37,948 nucleotides of DNA from Nocardioidaceae bacterium. Its GTDB lineage: Bacteria > Actinomycetota > Actinomycetes > Propionibacteriales > Nocardioidaceae. The notes under the pieces are model-generated. The model was not told where the DNA came from, did not search any database, and saw only the letters and a list, made by a program, of their open reading frames with translations. This document shows, piece by piece, positions 28,258 to 37,045 of this stretch (position 1 is the first letter of the stretch; each line of letters begins with the position of its first letter). Position numbers and translations under genes: made by a program. The stretch is from NCBI GenBank assembly GCA_013696975.1, contig JACCXO010000026.1, positions 1-37,948 on the forward strand. Direction: 5' to 3'.

Positions 28258-29280
28258 ATGCTCGATGCCCGCAAGCTCGACGTACTCCGCGCCATCGTCG
28301 AGGACTACGTGCAGACCCGCGAGCCTGTCGGCTCCAAGGCGCTTGTTGATCGCCACCGGCTGGGAGTGTCGCCCGCGACCGTGCGCAACGACATGGCGGC
28401 TCTCGAAGAGGAGGGGTTCATCACCCAGCCTCACACCAGCGCCGGTCGCATCCCCACCGACAAGGGCTACCGACTGTTCGTCGACCAGCTCACAGACATC
28501 AAGCCGCTCTCGGGGGCGGAGAAGCGAGCGATCGCGACCTTCCTCCAAGGCGCCGTCGACCTGGATGACGTGGTGCACCGTAGCGTCAGGCTGCTCGCCC
28601 AGCTGACCCAACAGGTGGCTATCGTGCAGTACCCCACCCTCTCGCGTTCCACGGTGCGCCATGTCGAGGTCGTCACCATGACCAGCACCCGGCTGCTGCT
28701 CGTCGTTATCACCAGCACGGGACGCGTCGAGCAGCGTGTCATCGAGCTGCCCACTGGTCTCGACGATGAGGTGATCGGTGAGCTTCGTGCTCGACTGAAC
28801 ACCGCGGTCGTCGGCCAGCCACTCATCGAGGCCGCGAACCGGGTGGCCAGTGTGCCTGAGAAGTTCCACCTCGTCGACCAGGCGGTCGTCGCTCAGATCG
28901 TCGGCATCTTCGCCGAGGCAGTCGCCGACAACCGCACCGACGAGAAGGTTGCCATTGGGGGCACGGCGAATCTGGTGCGTTTCGGCGATGACTTCGACCG
29001 GTCGATCAAGCCACTCCTCGAAGCGCTCGAGGAGCACGTCGTGCTGCTCAAGCTGCTGGGCGAGTCCACCAGCCCCAGCCTGGTAACGGTGCGCATCGGC
29101 CATGAGGTGCCCCACGACCAGCTTGCGAGCACGTCGGTGGTGGCAACCGGCTACGGACCAGGCGACCGAGCCTTGGCTACCTTGGGCGTCGTCGGTCCCA
29201 CCCGCATGGACTATGCCGGCTCGATGGCCGCCGTACACGCTGTCGCCCGCTACGTCAGCCACATCCTCGCCGACGCATGA
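28258..29280 (+). CDS. hrcA: Heat-inducible transcriptional repressor HrcA
   Basis: [76 protein letters not shown]. Confidence 0.96.
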   Translation: MLDARKLDVLRAIVEDYVQTREPVGSKALVDRHRLGVSPATVRNDMAALEEEGFITQPHTSAGRIPTDKGYRLFVDQLTDIKPLSGAEKRAIATFLQGAVDLDDVVHRSVRLLAQLTQQVAIVQYPTLSRSTVRHVEVVTMTSTRLLLVVITSTGRVEQRVIELPTGLDDEVIGELRARLNTAVVGQPLIEAANRVASVPEKFHLVDQAVVAQIVGIFAEAVADNRTDEKVAIGGTANLVRFGDDFDRSIKPLLEALEEHVVLLKLLGESTSPSLVTVRIGHEVPHDQLASTSVVATGYGPGDRALATLGVVGPTRMDYAGSMAAVHAVARYVSHILADA

Positions 29281-29311
29281 CCACCCGCCACCCTCAGTTG
29301 GAAACCGGAGT

Positions 29312-30475
29312 ATGACGACCGACCTCTACGCCGTCCTCGGAGTCTCGCGCGATGCGAGTCCCGAGGAGATCAAGAAGGCCTACCGCAAGCTGGCGCGCCA
29401 GTTGCACCCCGACGTCAACCCCGACGAAGCCACTCAGGAGCGCTTCAAAGAGGTCACGCGCGCGTATGACGTGTTGAGTGACCAGCGCAAACGCGAGATG
29501 TACGACCTTGGTGGAGACCCCCTGTCTGCGAGCGGTGCGGGCGCAGGCTTCGGGCCAGGCTTTTCCTTCACCGACATCATGGACGCCTTCTTCGCACAAT
29601 CCGGCGGCAGCCGCGGCCCGCGGCCACGCATGCGCCGTGGGCAGGACGCGTTGGTCCGTATTCAGCTTGACCTCGGTGAGGCCGCATTCGGCGTCATGCG
29701 AGAGCTCAAGGTCGACACGGCGGTGACGTGTTCGCTCTGCAAGGGAGCCGGCACCTCTCCGGGCACCGAGGCATCGACGTGCGCCACCTGTCGCGGTCGT
29801 GGCGAGATCAGCCATGTGCAACGGTCGTTCCTCGGCGAGGTCCGCACCATGCGGCCTTGTCCCACCTGTCGCGGTTTCGGCACCGTCATACCGAATCCGT
29901 GCAGCGAGTGCTCCGGCGACGGTCGGGTGCGAGCTCGTCGGGCGGTTCAGGTCAAGGTCCCAGCGGGGGTCGATTCAGGCAACCGGATCCAGCTTTCGGG
30001 CGAGGGCGAGGTCGGCCCGGGCGGCGGCCCCGCCGGTGACTTGTATGTCGAGATCGACGTGGCGCACCACCCGGTCTTCACCCGACATGGCGACGACCTG
30101 CTGTGCCAGATCAATGTGCCGATGACGGCTGCGGCTCTGGGCACAAGCGTCGAGCTGCCGACCCTTGAGGCAGACGTCGCCGAGGGTCCGTCATCGGAGG
30201 TCGAGCGATCGATGACCATCGACATCGAGGCAGGGACCCAGTCTGGTGAGCAGCTGGTCGCTCGGGGCAGGGGAGTGCCACGATTGCGTGGCACGGGTCG
30301 TGGGGACGTGGTCACCACCATCGTGGTCGAGACGCCGACCAAGCTCGACTCGGAGCAGGCTGAGCTCTTGCACCAGCTGGCCGTGTCGCGCGGCGAGGAG
30401 AACCCGACGGGATCGGTCGAGCAGCGGCACAAGGGCGTCTTCGACCGGTTCAGGGGAGCCTTCGGCGGCCGCTGA
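29312..30475 (+). CDS. dnaJ: Molecular chaperone DnaJ
   Basis: J domain [35 protein letters not shown]; four CxxCxGxG-type zinc repeats. Confidence 0.97.
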   Translation: MTTDLYAVLGVSRDASPEEIKKAYRKLARQLHPDVNPDEATQERFKEVTRAYDVLSDQRKREMYDLGGDPLSASGAGAGFGPGFSFTDIMDAFFAQSGGSRGPRPRMRRGQDALVRIQLDLGEAAFGVMRELKVDTAVTCSLCKGAGTSPGTEASTCATCRGRGEISHVQRSFLGEVRTMRPCPTCRGFGTVIPNPCSECSGDGRVRARRAVQVKVPAGVDSGNRIQLSGEGEVGPGGGPAGDLYVEIDVAHHPVFTRHGDDLLCQINVPMTAAALGTSVELPTLEADVAEGPSSEVERSMTIDIEAGTQSGEQLVARGRGVPRLRGTGRGDVVTTIVVETPTKLDSEQAELLHQLAVSRGEENPTGSVEQRHKGVFDRFRGAFGGR

Positions 30476-30478
30476 GCA

Positions 30479-31210
30479 GTGACCCTCCCAGTCTTCGTGG
30501 TCGACGCCGAGGCCCTGCAGCGCGACATGATCGAGCTCGGCGGTGACGAGGGTCGGCATGCCGTCGTCAAACGGGTTCGGGTGGGTGAGCGCGTCGTCCT
30601 GACCGACGCCCAGGGCGCTGGCGCCGAGTGCGCTGTGGTGTCTGTGTCGCGGCAGGGGCTCGTTGCCCAGGTGCTTGTACGCCGGTTCGAGCCGGTGGCC
30701 GTTCCCCACCTGACCGTCGTACAGGCGATCCCTAAAGGCGACCATGCTGAGCGGGCTGTCGAGCTGCTCACCGAGATCGGCGTCGACACCATCGTGCCCT
30801 GGGCCGCCTCCCGCAACGTCGTGAGCTGGCGTGGGGAGCGAGAAGCGAAGGCCCTGCAGCGATGGCGATCGACCGCGCATGCCGCCGCCAAGCAGTCGCG
30901 ACGGCTGCGCTTTCCCGAGGTGACAACGCTCCACACCACGGCAGAGGTGGCAGACCTGGTCGACACAGCCGATCTGGCGTTGGCGCTTCACGAAGGTGCG
31001 GCGGAGCGACTCGGCGACTTCGTCATACCCCAGTCCGGAACGGTCATTCTCGTCATAGGCCCAGAAGGTGGCATCACTGAGGACGAACTCGCTGTGCTCT
31101 CCGGGCGAGGCGCGCAGACCGTCAGGCTGGGCGCCTCTGTGCTGCGCAGCTCGACCGCCGGCGTCGTCGGTGCAACCGCTGTGCTCAGCCGCACGTCACG
31201 CTGGACCTGA
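30479..31210 (+). CDS. rsmE: 16S rRNA (uracil(1498)-N(3))-methyltransferase RsmE
   Basis: ALPKGDHAERAVELLTEIGVDTIVPWAASRNVVSW-type region (here AIPKGDHAERAVELLTEIGVDTIVPW), LVIGPEGGITEDELAVL. Confidence 0.93.
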   Translation: MTLPVFVVDAEALQRDMIELGGDEGRHAVVKRVRVGERVVLTDAQGAGAECAVVSVSRQGLVAQVLVRRFEPVAVPHLTVVQAIPKGDHAERAVELLTEIGVDTIVPWAASRNVVSWRGEREAKALQRWRSTAHAAAKQSRRLRFPEVTTLHTTAEVADLVDTADLALALHEGAAERLGDFVIPQSGTVILVIGPEGGITEDELAVLSGRGAQTVRLGASVLRSSTAGVVGATAVLSRTSRWT

Positions 31211-31220
31211 CAAGAGCCTC

Positions 31221-31271
31221 GGTCAACGGGCGGGGAGTGACCGGTCGAGGGGCGGGGAGTGACCGGTCAAC
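31221..31271. repeat. 22-nt-period tandem repeat downstream of rsmE
   Basis: GGTCAACGGGCGGGGAGTGACC (31221) / GGTCGAGGGGCGGGGAGTGACC (31243) / GGTCAAC (31265, partial). Confidence 0.88.
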
Positions 31272-31339
31272 TTGACCTTGGCGTGAGACGGTCCCCGTCA
31301 CGCTGGTGGCTGTATCCGTCGATCACCGAGGCGTCGAGT

Positions 31340-31374
31340 GGAAACTTGAAGCCAAATACTGGCGCCAAGTTTCC
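31340..31374. terminator. Structured hairpin in the convergent rsmE / Gmad2-gene intergenic region
   Basis: GGAAACTTG-aa-GCCA-aatac-TGGC-gc-CAAGTTTCC: 9-bp outer stem, 2x2 internal loop, 4-bp inner stem, 5-nt loop. Confidence 0.55.
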
Positions 31375-31457
31375 AAGTGACGGGCGAGCATCGACTTTCA
31401 CCCGACGGGGAGCCTCACATCGAGAGACAGACTGTGGCTCGTCGCGAGTCGAGGCGG

Positions 31458-32702
31458 CTATTCGACTCGAAACGTCTTGTCGACGATGTTGATGGGACGA
31501 CCGTCCTCCGCGCTGGACTCGAAACAGCGGATCGAGTATGTGCCTTCCTCGAGCATGCCCAGCTCGATGTCCGCCTGTCGCCAGACGCCCATGGCGGTGG
31601 TGACGAAGCCGTCATCCAGCTTCGTTCCCGCCTCGTCGTACAACTCCCAGTTGACGTGGCCCTCGAAGACGTTGGCAGACACCGTCACCGTGACCGGGTT
31701 CGAGACCCTTTGCCCCTCGACGGGGGTGACGATATCGATCCACGCTCGCACCTCCTCATCGGGCATCGCCCGTAATGGGTCGAGGCGTACGCCGGTCGAC
31801 TCGTCGATGATCTCCCCGTTGTAGGCGAACCGTGCCTCGCCCTCGACCCCCGCTGTACGAAGGAGCGCCTGGTAGTACAGGAGAATCTGATCCTGCTGGT
31901 GCTTCGGCGAACCGATGAGGTGATCCCCTTCGAGGAAACCTTGATCCTCTGACGTTGGACCCTCGGGACCTTCGAGTGCGATTGTGGTGGTCTGTCCTGA
32001 CTGGGAGACATCCACGACCTGCAAGTCCGGCCTTCCCATCATTACCGGCATTAGGTCAGGGTCGATGGGAAGGGAGGTCCACCACTCTTGGACAGCAGCG
32101 AGGGCGTCTTCGGGCACGACCGGCAGAGTGTGCGGTTCGGCGTACAGGCGTCCCTCCGGCCCGACGTAGTACATCGTGACCTGGCGGTCCGCTGGAGCAT
32201 TCGGGTCGTAGACCCCCTCGTGTGTACCGGCCGGCTCCACGCCTGTCGGTTCAGTCGCGGTCGGCTCCGCCACAGTTGGTACCTCACCAGTCGGTTCAGC
32301 CTCCGTCGGCTCGGTCCCGGTCGGCTCTGAAGCGGTGGGCTCTGAAGCGGTGGGCTCTTGCTGAGTTGGCTCGGTCTGACTTGGCTCGCTCTGGGTTGGT
32401 TGGGTCGCGGGTGGTGCCGAGTTATCGGCCCCCTGGTTCCCGATCAAGACCACCGTGGTGATGACGGCTGCGGTGGCGAGCCCTGCGCCGAAGGCACCGC
32501 CGAGCCAGCCCCAGCTTGGGCGACCCGCATTCGTCCGGCTCGTCCACCCTCCCGTGCCCCGCGCTCGGTCGGACGAATAGCCGGCGGCGATGCGCTCCTG
32601 GATCCGCTGCAAGGCGTCAGGATGCGGTTGAGTGAAGGCTGCTTCTTCGTTGAGGGCTTGGGCGAGCAGCTCAGCGGTCCGGTCGTCGTCATACGTGTTC
32701 AT
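31458..32702 (-). CDS. Membrane-anchored protein with GerMN-like and Gmad2-like domains and a TEPT-rich linker
   Basis: Cytosolic N-terminus, one TM (WLGGAFGAGLATAAVITTVVLIG), Thr/Glu/Pro repeat linker, VTMYYVGPEGRLYAEPHTLPV (GerMN-like), WIDIVTPVEGQRVSNPVTVTVSANVFEGHVNWELYDEAG (Gmad2-like). Confidence 0.8.
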   Translation of the reverse strand: MNTYDDDRTAELLAQALNEEAAFTQPHPDALQRIQERIAAGYSSDRARGTGGWTSRTNAGRPSWGWLGGAFGAGLATAAVITTVVLIGNQGADNSAPPATQPTQSEPSQTEPTQQEPTASEPTASEPTGTEPTEAEPTGEVPTVAEPTATEPTGVEPAGTHEGVYDPNAPADRQVTMYYVGPEGRLYAEPHTLPVVPEDALAAVQEWWTSLPIDPDLMPVMMGRPDLQVVDVSQSGQTTTIALEGPEGPTSEDQGFLEGDHLIGSPKHQQDQILLYYQALLRTAGVEGEARFAYNGEIIDESTGVRLDPLRAMPDEEVRAWIDIVTPVEGQRVSNPVTVTVSANVFEGHVNWELYDEAGTKLDDGFVTTAMGVWRQADIELGMLEEGTYSIRCFESSAEDGRPINIVDKTFRVE

Positions 32703-33222
32703 CGTTGGTCCTCAAGGGTTGCGCGAAGGGAGCCGATCCCCCGCGAAGCATGGCTTTTCACGGCCCCGCGGCTGATGTCGAGCGCGTCGGCGATGTCGGC
32801 CTCGGTGAGGTCGCTGTAGTAACGGAGCACGAGCACTTCTCGTTGTCGTTGCGGGAGGGCACGCAGTGCGACCAGCATCTCCTGACGAGTCTCTGTAGTC
32901 ATCGTCTGCTGTTCGGCGCTGGGCGCATGCCGTCGAGCGTCTTCGGCTTGCCGGTGGAGATGCTTGTCGGAAACGGTGTGATGACGGTGGGCAGAGCGGG
33001 CTGCGTTGACGACCGAGCGTCGAAGATATGCCAGCGCCTTGTCCGGTTCACGCAGCCTGTGCCACTTGCCGTGCATGGAGACGAAGGCGTCCTGCACGAT
33101 CTCTTCGGCCTCGCCGCTGTGGCGCACGAGCAGGGCGGGGCCAGCCGCACGAGTGAGGTGTAGTGAGCGGCATACAACTGAGTCACCGCATGGTCGGCGT
33201 CCCAGCGCTGTGCAGGCACCAT
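32699..33222 (-). pseudogene. SigE-type ECF RNA polymerase sigma factor with a frameshift near the N-terminus
   Basis: N-terminal frame MVPAQRWDADHAVTQLYAAHYTSLVRLA, then a different frame ALLVRHSGEAEEIVQDAFVSMHGKWHRLREPDKALAYLRRSVVNAARS...LPQRQREVLVLRYYSDLTEADIADALDISRGAVKSHASRGIGSL; switch at about 33130-33144 in a C/G-rich run. Could be a sequencing error. Confidence 0.8.
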
Positions 33223-33255
33223 GGCCGCCCCTCTCATGGCGGTGAGCCCAGCTAG

Positions 33256-33276
33256 CGTGTACATGTCCTGTACACG
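33256..33276. promoter_or_regulatory. Dyad operator candidate upstream of the sigma factor gene
   Basis: CGTGTACA-TGTCC-TGTACACG, perfect 8-bp inverted repeat about 34 nt upstream of the ATG at 33222. Confidence 0.6.
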
Positions 33277-33365
33277 TGCAGTCGAGTGCTCAGGTTTACA
33301 TCATCGGCCAGCCGATCGTGTGCAAGCTTCGACACGGCTGTGTCGTCTGACGAGGAGAGTCAACG

Positions 33366-33713
33366 ATGACTGAGAAGTCCTGCCTGTTCTGCCGGATCAT
33401 GGCGGCGGAAATTTCCAGCGACAAGGTCGGTGAGTCCGACGACGCGCTCGCCTTTCGTGATGTGGATCCGAAGGCACCGACGCACGTCTTGGTAATCCCA
33501 AAGGTGCATGTGCCGACGCTGCCTGAACTGGCTGCCTCGCATCCGGAGGCTGCCTTGGCCGTCTTGACCTTGGCTCGACAGGTGGCGGAAGACGACGGTG
33601 TGGGCGATGCCTATCGACTGGTGTGCAACAACGGCGCTGATGCCGGCCAGAGCGTGTTTCACGCCCATGTGCACGTCCTCGGCGGACGCCCGCTGGCATG
33701 GCCACCAGGCTGA
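33366..33713 (+). CDS. HIT domain-containing protein (HinT-like)
   Basis: CLFCRIMAAEISSDKVGESDDALAFRDVDPKAPTHVLVIPKVHV...GQSVFHAHVHVLGGRPL. Confidence 0.95.
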   Translation: MTEKSCLFCRIMAAEISSDKVGESDDALAFRDVDPKAPTHVLVIPKVHVPTLPELAASHPEAALAVLTLARQVAEDDGVGDAYRLVCNNGADAGQSVFHAHVHVLGGRPLAWPPG

Positions 33714-33769
33714 ATGTGGCTCGCGGGGCGGTGGGTCTCGTCGGCGCCAGCCCGTAGCATGTACGCACG

Positions 33770-34774
33770 ATGACAGAACAACAGGCGCCGCGACACACGA
33801 TCGTGATTCCCAACAGTGTTCCGGTGGTTGCCGTGCTCGGGGCGCGTGACGAGTTCGTCGACATCATCGAGCGCGAGTTCGACGCCGACATCCACGTGCG
33901 AGGCAACGAGGTCAATGTCGCGGGTGACCGCGGCGAGGTGGCGCTCATCGAGCGGCTGATCGACGAGCTCGTCACCATGGTGCGCACCGGCCAGGGGCTG
34001 ACCGGGGAAACCGTCGAGCGAGTCATCACGATGCTGCGCACCGAGACCAAGGAGCGCCCAGCTGAGGTGCTCACACTCAACATTTTGAGCAACCGTGGCC
34101 GCACCATCCGGCCCAAGACTCTCAACCAGAAGCGATACGTCGACGCGATCGACAAACACACCCTCGTCTTCGGTATCGGCCCGGCAGGCACGGGCAAGAC
34201 CTACCTCGCCATGGCCAAGGCTGTGCAGGCCCTGCAGAGCAAGCAGGTCACCCGCATCATCTTGACCCGCCCTGCCGTCGAGGCCGGTGAGCGGCTGGGC
34301 TTCTTGCCCGGCACCCTGAGCGAGAAGATCGACCCCTACCTTCGGCCCTTGTATGACGCTCTGCACGACATGCTCGACCCCGAGACGATTCCCAAGCTGC
34401 TGACCGCGGGCACGATCGAGGTGGCACCGCTCGCCTACATGCGCGGCCGCACCCTCAACGACGCGTTCATCATCCTCGACGAGGCGCAGAACACCTCGCA
34501 GGAGCAGATGAAGATGTTCCTGACCCGGTTGGGCTTCGGCTCCAAGATCGTGGTCACCGGAGACGTGACCCAGGTCGATCTCCCGATTGGCACCAAGAGT
34601 GGCCTGCGCGTCGTGCAGGGGATCTTGGACGGCGTCAAAGACGTGAGCTTCTGTCGGCTGAGCGCTCAAGACGTCGTACGCCACCGATTGGTCGGCAAGA
34701 TCGTCGCCGCCTACGACAGCTATGAGGCTGCCCGGGAGGCTGGTGTGCCCACTTCGTACGTCGAGGGCAGATGA
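33770..34774 (+). CDS. phoH: PhoH family protein
   Basis: FGIGPAGTGKTYLAMAKAVQAL, LTRPAVEAGERLGFLPGTLSEKIDPYLRPLYDAL, FIILDEAQNTSQEQMKMFLTRLGFGSKIVVTGD. Confidence 0.96.
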   Translation: MTEQQAPRHTIVIPNSVPVVAVLGARDEFVDIIEREFDADIHVRGNEVNVAGDRGEVALIERLIDELVTMVRTGQGLTGETVERVITMLRTETKERPAEVLTLNILSNRGRTIRPKTLNQKRYVDAIDKHTLVFGIGPAGTGKTYLAMAKAVQALQSKQVTRIILTRPAVEAGERLGFLPGTLSEKIDPYLRPLYDALHDMLDPETIPKLLTAGTIEVAPLAYMRGRTLNDAFIILDEAQNTSQEQMKMFLTRLGFGSKIVVTGDVTQVDLPIGTKSGLRVVQGILDGVKDVSFCRLSAQDVVRHRLVGKIVAAYDSYEAAREAGVPTSYVEGR

Positions 34775-34805
34775 TCGGGCGGTCAACGATCCCTTGCCAG
34801 GGCCG

Positions 34806-35276
34806 ATGAGCGTCGAGATACTCAACGAGTCGGGGGTGGAGCTCGACGTTGCTGAGTTCGCCAGGCTGGCCCGTTTCATCATGCGTCAGATGCGAGTTCA
34901 CCCTCAAGCGGAGCTGTGCCTCAAGCTCGTGGATGAGGCGACTATCGCCGAGTTCAACCACCGCTATCTCGACACAGAGGGCCCGACAGACGTGCTGTCC
35001 TTCCCCATGGACGAGCTGCGGCCAGGTCGAGAGGGGGAGCCCGAAGGAGAGGGCATTTTGGGTGACATGCTGCTGTGTCCGCAGTATGCCGCCCAGCAGG
35101 CCCCGACTTCCTCGCGCTCGGTCGAGGACGAGCTACATCTGCTGACCATTCACGGCATCTTGCACCTACTCGGTTACGACCATGCTGAGTCTGACGAGAA
35201 GCAGGAGATGTTCGCCCTGCAGGACCGCCTTCTCGCCGATTGGCGACGTGTCCGGGCCGGTGAGGCAGTTCCGTGA
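34806..35276 (+). CDS. ybeY: Endoribonuclease YbeY
   Basis: TDVLSFPMDELRPG, LLTIHGILHLLGYDHAESDEKQEMFALQ (HGxLHLxGYDH). Confidence 0.96.
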   Translation: MSVEILNESGVELDVAEFARLARFIMRQMRVHPQAELCLKLVDEATIAEFNHRYLDTEGPTDVLSFPMDELRPGREGEPEGEGILGDMLLCPQYAAQQAPTSSRSVEDELHLLTIHGILHLLGYDHAESDEKQEMFALQDRLLADWRRVRAGEAVP

Positions 35277-35322
35277 CCGCATGGGCAAAGGCACGGAATC
35301 CGCGAGGCGGTGAGCCGACACT

Positions 35323-36666
35323 GTGACATCGAACGATGTCATCCTGCTCGTCGTTGCCGCTTTACTCGTGGTGCTTGCCGGGCTTTTCGCGAGCGCTGAG
35401 ACGGCTTTGTCGTCGACATCCCGGGCGCGTGCCAACGAGCTCGCCCGAGGCGGCAGCAAGAGTGCGGCCAAACTATCGGCGATCCTCGCTGACCCGCCGC
35501 GATTCCTCAACACCGTGATGCTCCTGCGCGTCATGTGCGAGATCACGGCCACTGTCCTCGTAGCCGTCACGGTGGCGCATCTGTTCAGGCCGGCGCTGGG
35601 CACTGCTGACGAAATGGATGGATCCACCACGGCCTTGGAGGTGCTGATCGCAGCAGCCATCATGGTGGTGGTCTCCTACATCGCGATTGGTGTCGCTCCC
35701 CGCACGATCGGACGTCAGCACTCGGAGAGGGTGGCGCTCGCGTCCGCGACTCCGGTGGTTGCGTTGACCGCTGTGCTTGGCCCCATCCCTCATCTGTTGA
35801 TCATGATCGGCAACGCTCTCACACCCGGACGAGGCTTTCGAGAAGGACCGTTTGCCACCGAGGCCGAGCTGCGTGAGCTGGTCGACATGGCGGAGGCCAG
35901 TCGGGTGATCGAGTCCGTCGAGAGCCAGATGATCCACTCCGTTTTCGAGTTCGGCGACACACTGGCGCGCGAGGTCATGGTTCCCCGCACTGACGTGGTC
36001 TTCATCGAGCGCTACAAGACCTTGCGGCAGATGATGTCGCTCGCCTTGCGGAGTGGGTTCTCTCGCATCCCAGTGATCGGTGAGAATCTCGACGACATCA
36101 TCGGCGTGGCTTATCTCAAAGACGTGACCAAACGCGTCTACGACAGGCACGAAGCCGAGACCACGGAGCGCATCGAAACCGTCATGCGACCGTCCTTCTT
36201 CGTGCCGGATTCCAAGCCCGCTGCCGAATTGATGCGCGAGATGCAGGCCCGCCGCATGCACGTCGCCGTCGTCGTCGACGAGTACGGCGGCACGGCTGGC
36301 CTCGTCACCATTGAGGACCTGCTCGAGGAAATCGTTGGTGAGATCACCGATGAGTATGACGTCGAGCCGATCGCCGTAGAGCGCCTCGCCGACGGCGCGG
36401 TTCGGGTCAGCTCCCGCCTGGACATCGACGAGCTGGGTGCATTGTTCGGGATCGGGATCGAAGACGAGGACGTTGAGACGGTGGGTGGTCTGATGGCCAA
36501 GCACCTCGGCAAGGTGCCCATCCCTGGCGCCGAGGTGGTCTGCAAGGGACTACGGCTGCAAGCCGAGTCCCTGGCCGGGCGGCGCAACAAGGTGGTCACC
36601 ATCGTCGTGACCTCCTTGGATGCGAATGGCGAGACGGGTGAGGACCGGCCTCCGGTGGGTGCGTGA
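35323..36666 (+). CDS. Hemolysin/CorC family protein (CNNM + CBS pair + CorC_HlyC)
   Basis: VMVPRTDVVFIERYKTLRQMMSLALRSGFSRIPVIGENLDDIIGVAYLKDV; VDEYGGTAGLVTIEDLLEEIVGEITDEYD. Confidence 0.94.
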   Translation: MTSNDVILLVVAALLVVLAGLFASAETALSSTSRARANELARGGSKSAAKLSAILADPPRFLNTVMLLRVMCEITATVLVAVTVAHLFRPALGTADEMDGSTTALEVLIAAAIMVVVSYIAIGVAPRTIGRQHSERVALASATPVVALTAVLGPIPHLLIMIGNALTPGRGFREGPFATEAELRELVDMAEASRVIESVESQMIHSVFEFGDTLAREVMVPRTDVVFIERYKTLRQMMSLALRSGFSRIPVIGENLDDIIGVAYLKDVTKRVYDRHEAETTERIETVMRPSFFVPDSKPAAELMREMQARRMHVAVVVDEYGGTAGLVTIEDLLEEIVGEITDEYDVEPIAVERLADGAVRVSSRLDIDELGALFGIGIEDEDVETVGGLMAKHLGKVPIPGAEVVCKGLRLQAESLAGRRNKVVTIVVTSLDANGETGEDRPPVGA

Positions 36667-36697
36667 GAGGCCGACTCAGACGTCTTAGGCTGACGGG

Positions 36698-37045
36698 ATG
36701 TCGATCGACCTGACCGATCCTGAAGACGCCAAGCTGGTCACGTTGGCGAGAGCCAACTGGGCGCGGGCAAACGCAGCACAAGGAGCGGCTGTCCGCGACA
36801 CCGACGGCCGCACCTACAGTGCCGCAGCCGTGACGCTGCCGTCCCTGAAGCTGACTGCCCTTCAGGTCGCTGTCGCGATGGCCTGGAGCAGCGGAGTCAC
36901 TGGCCTGGAGGCCGCTGTCGTCGTCGGTGACCTCGACGCCGTGGCAGGTGTCGATCTTGCGGTCGTGGCTGAATTTGCCGGCAGCGGCGTGCCGATCTAT
37001 CGCGTCGATACCTCCGGAGCTGTGCTCGACTCGGTCACCACGTGA
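36698..37045 (+). CDS. Cytidine-deaminase-like protein lacking recognisable zinc-ligand motifs
   Basis: MSIDLTDPEDAKLVTLARANWARANAAQGAAVRDTDGRTYSAAAVTLPSLKLTALQVAVAMAWSSG; resembles the deaminase-like gene found beside ybeY/hlyC/era in actinobacteria. Confidence 0.7.
   Translation: MSIDLTDPEDAKLVTLARANWARANAAQGAAVRDTDGRTYSAAAVTLPSLKLTALQVAVAMAWSSGVTGLEAAVVVGDLDAVAGVDLAVVAEFAGSGVPIYRVDTSGAVLDSVTT

Noticed and set aside
28111-29262. 383-aa antisense ORF covering hrcA
   Set aside because: Same explanation; hrcA on the plus strand is unambiguous and preceded by CIRCE.
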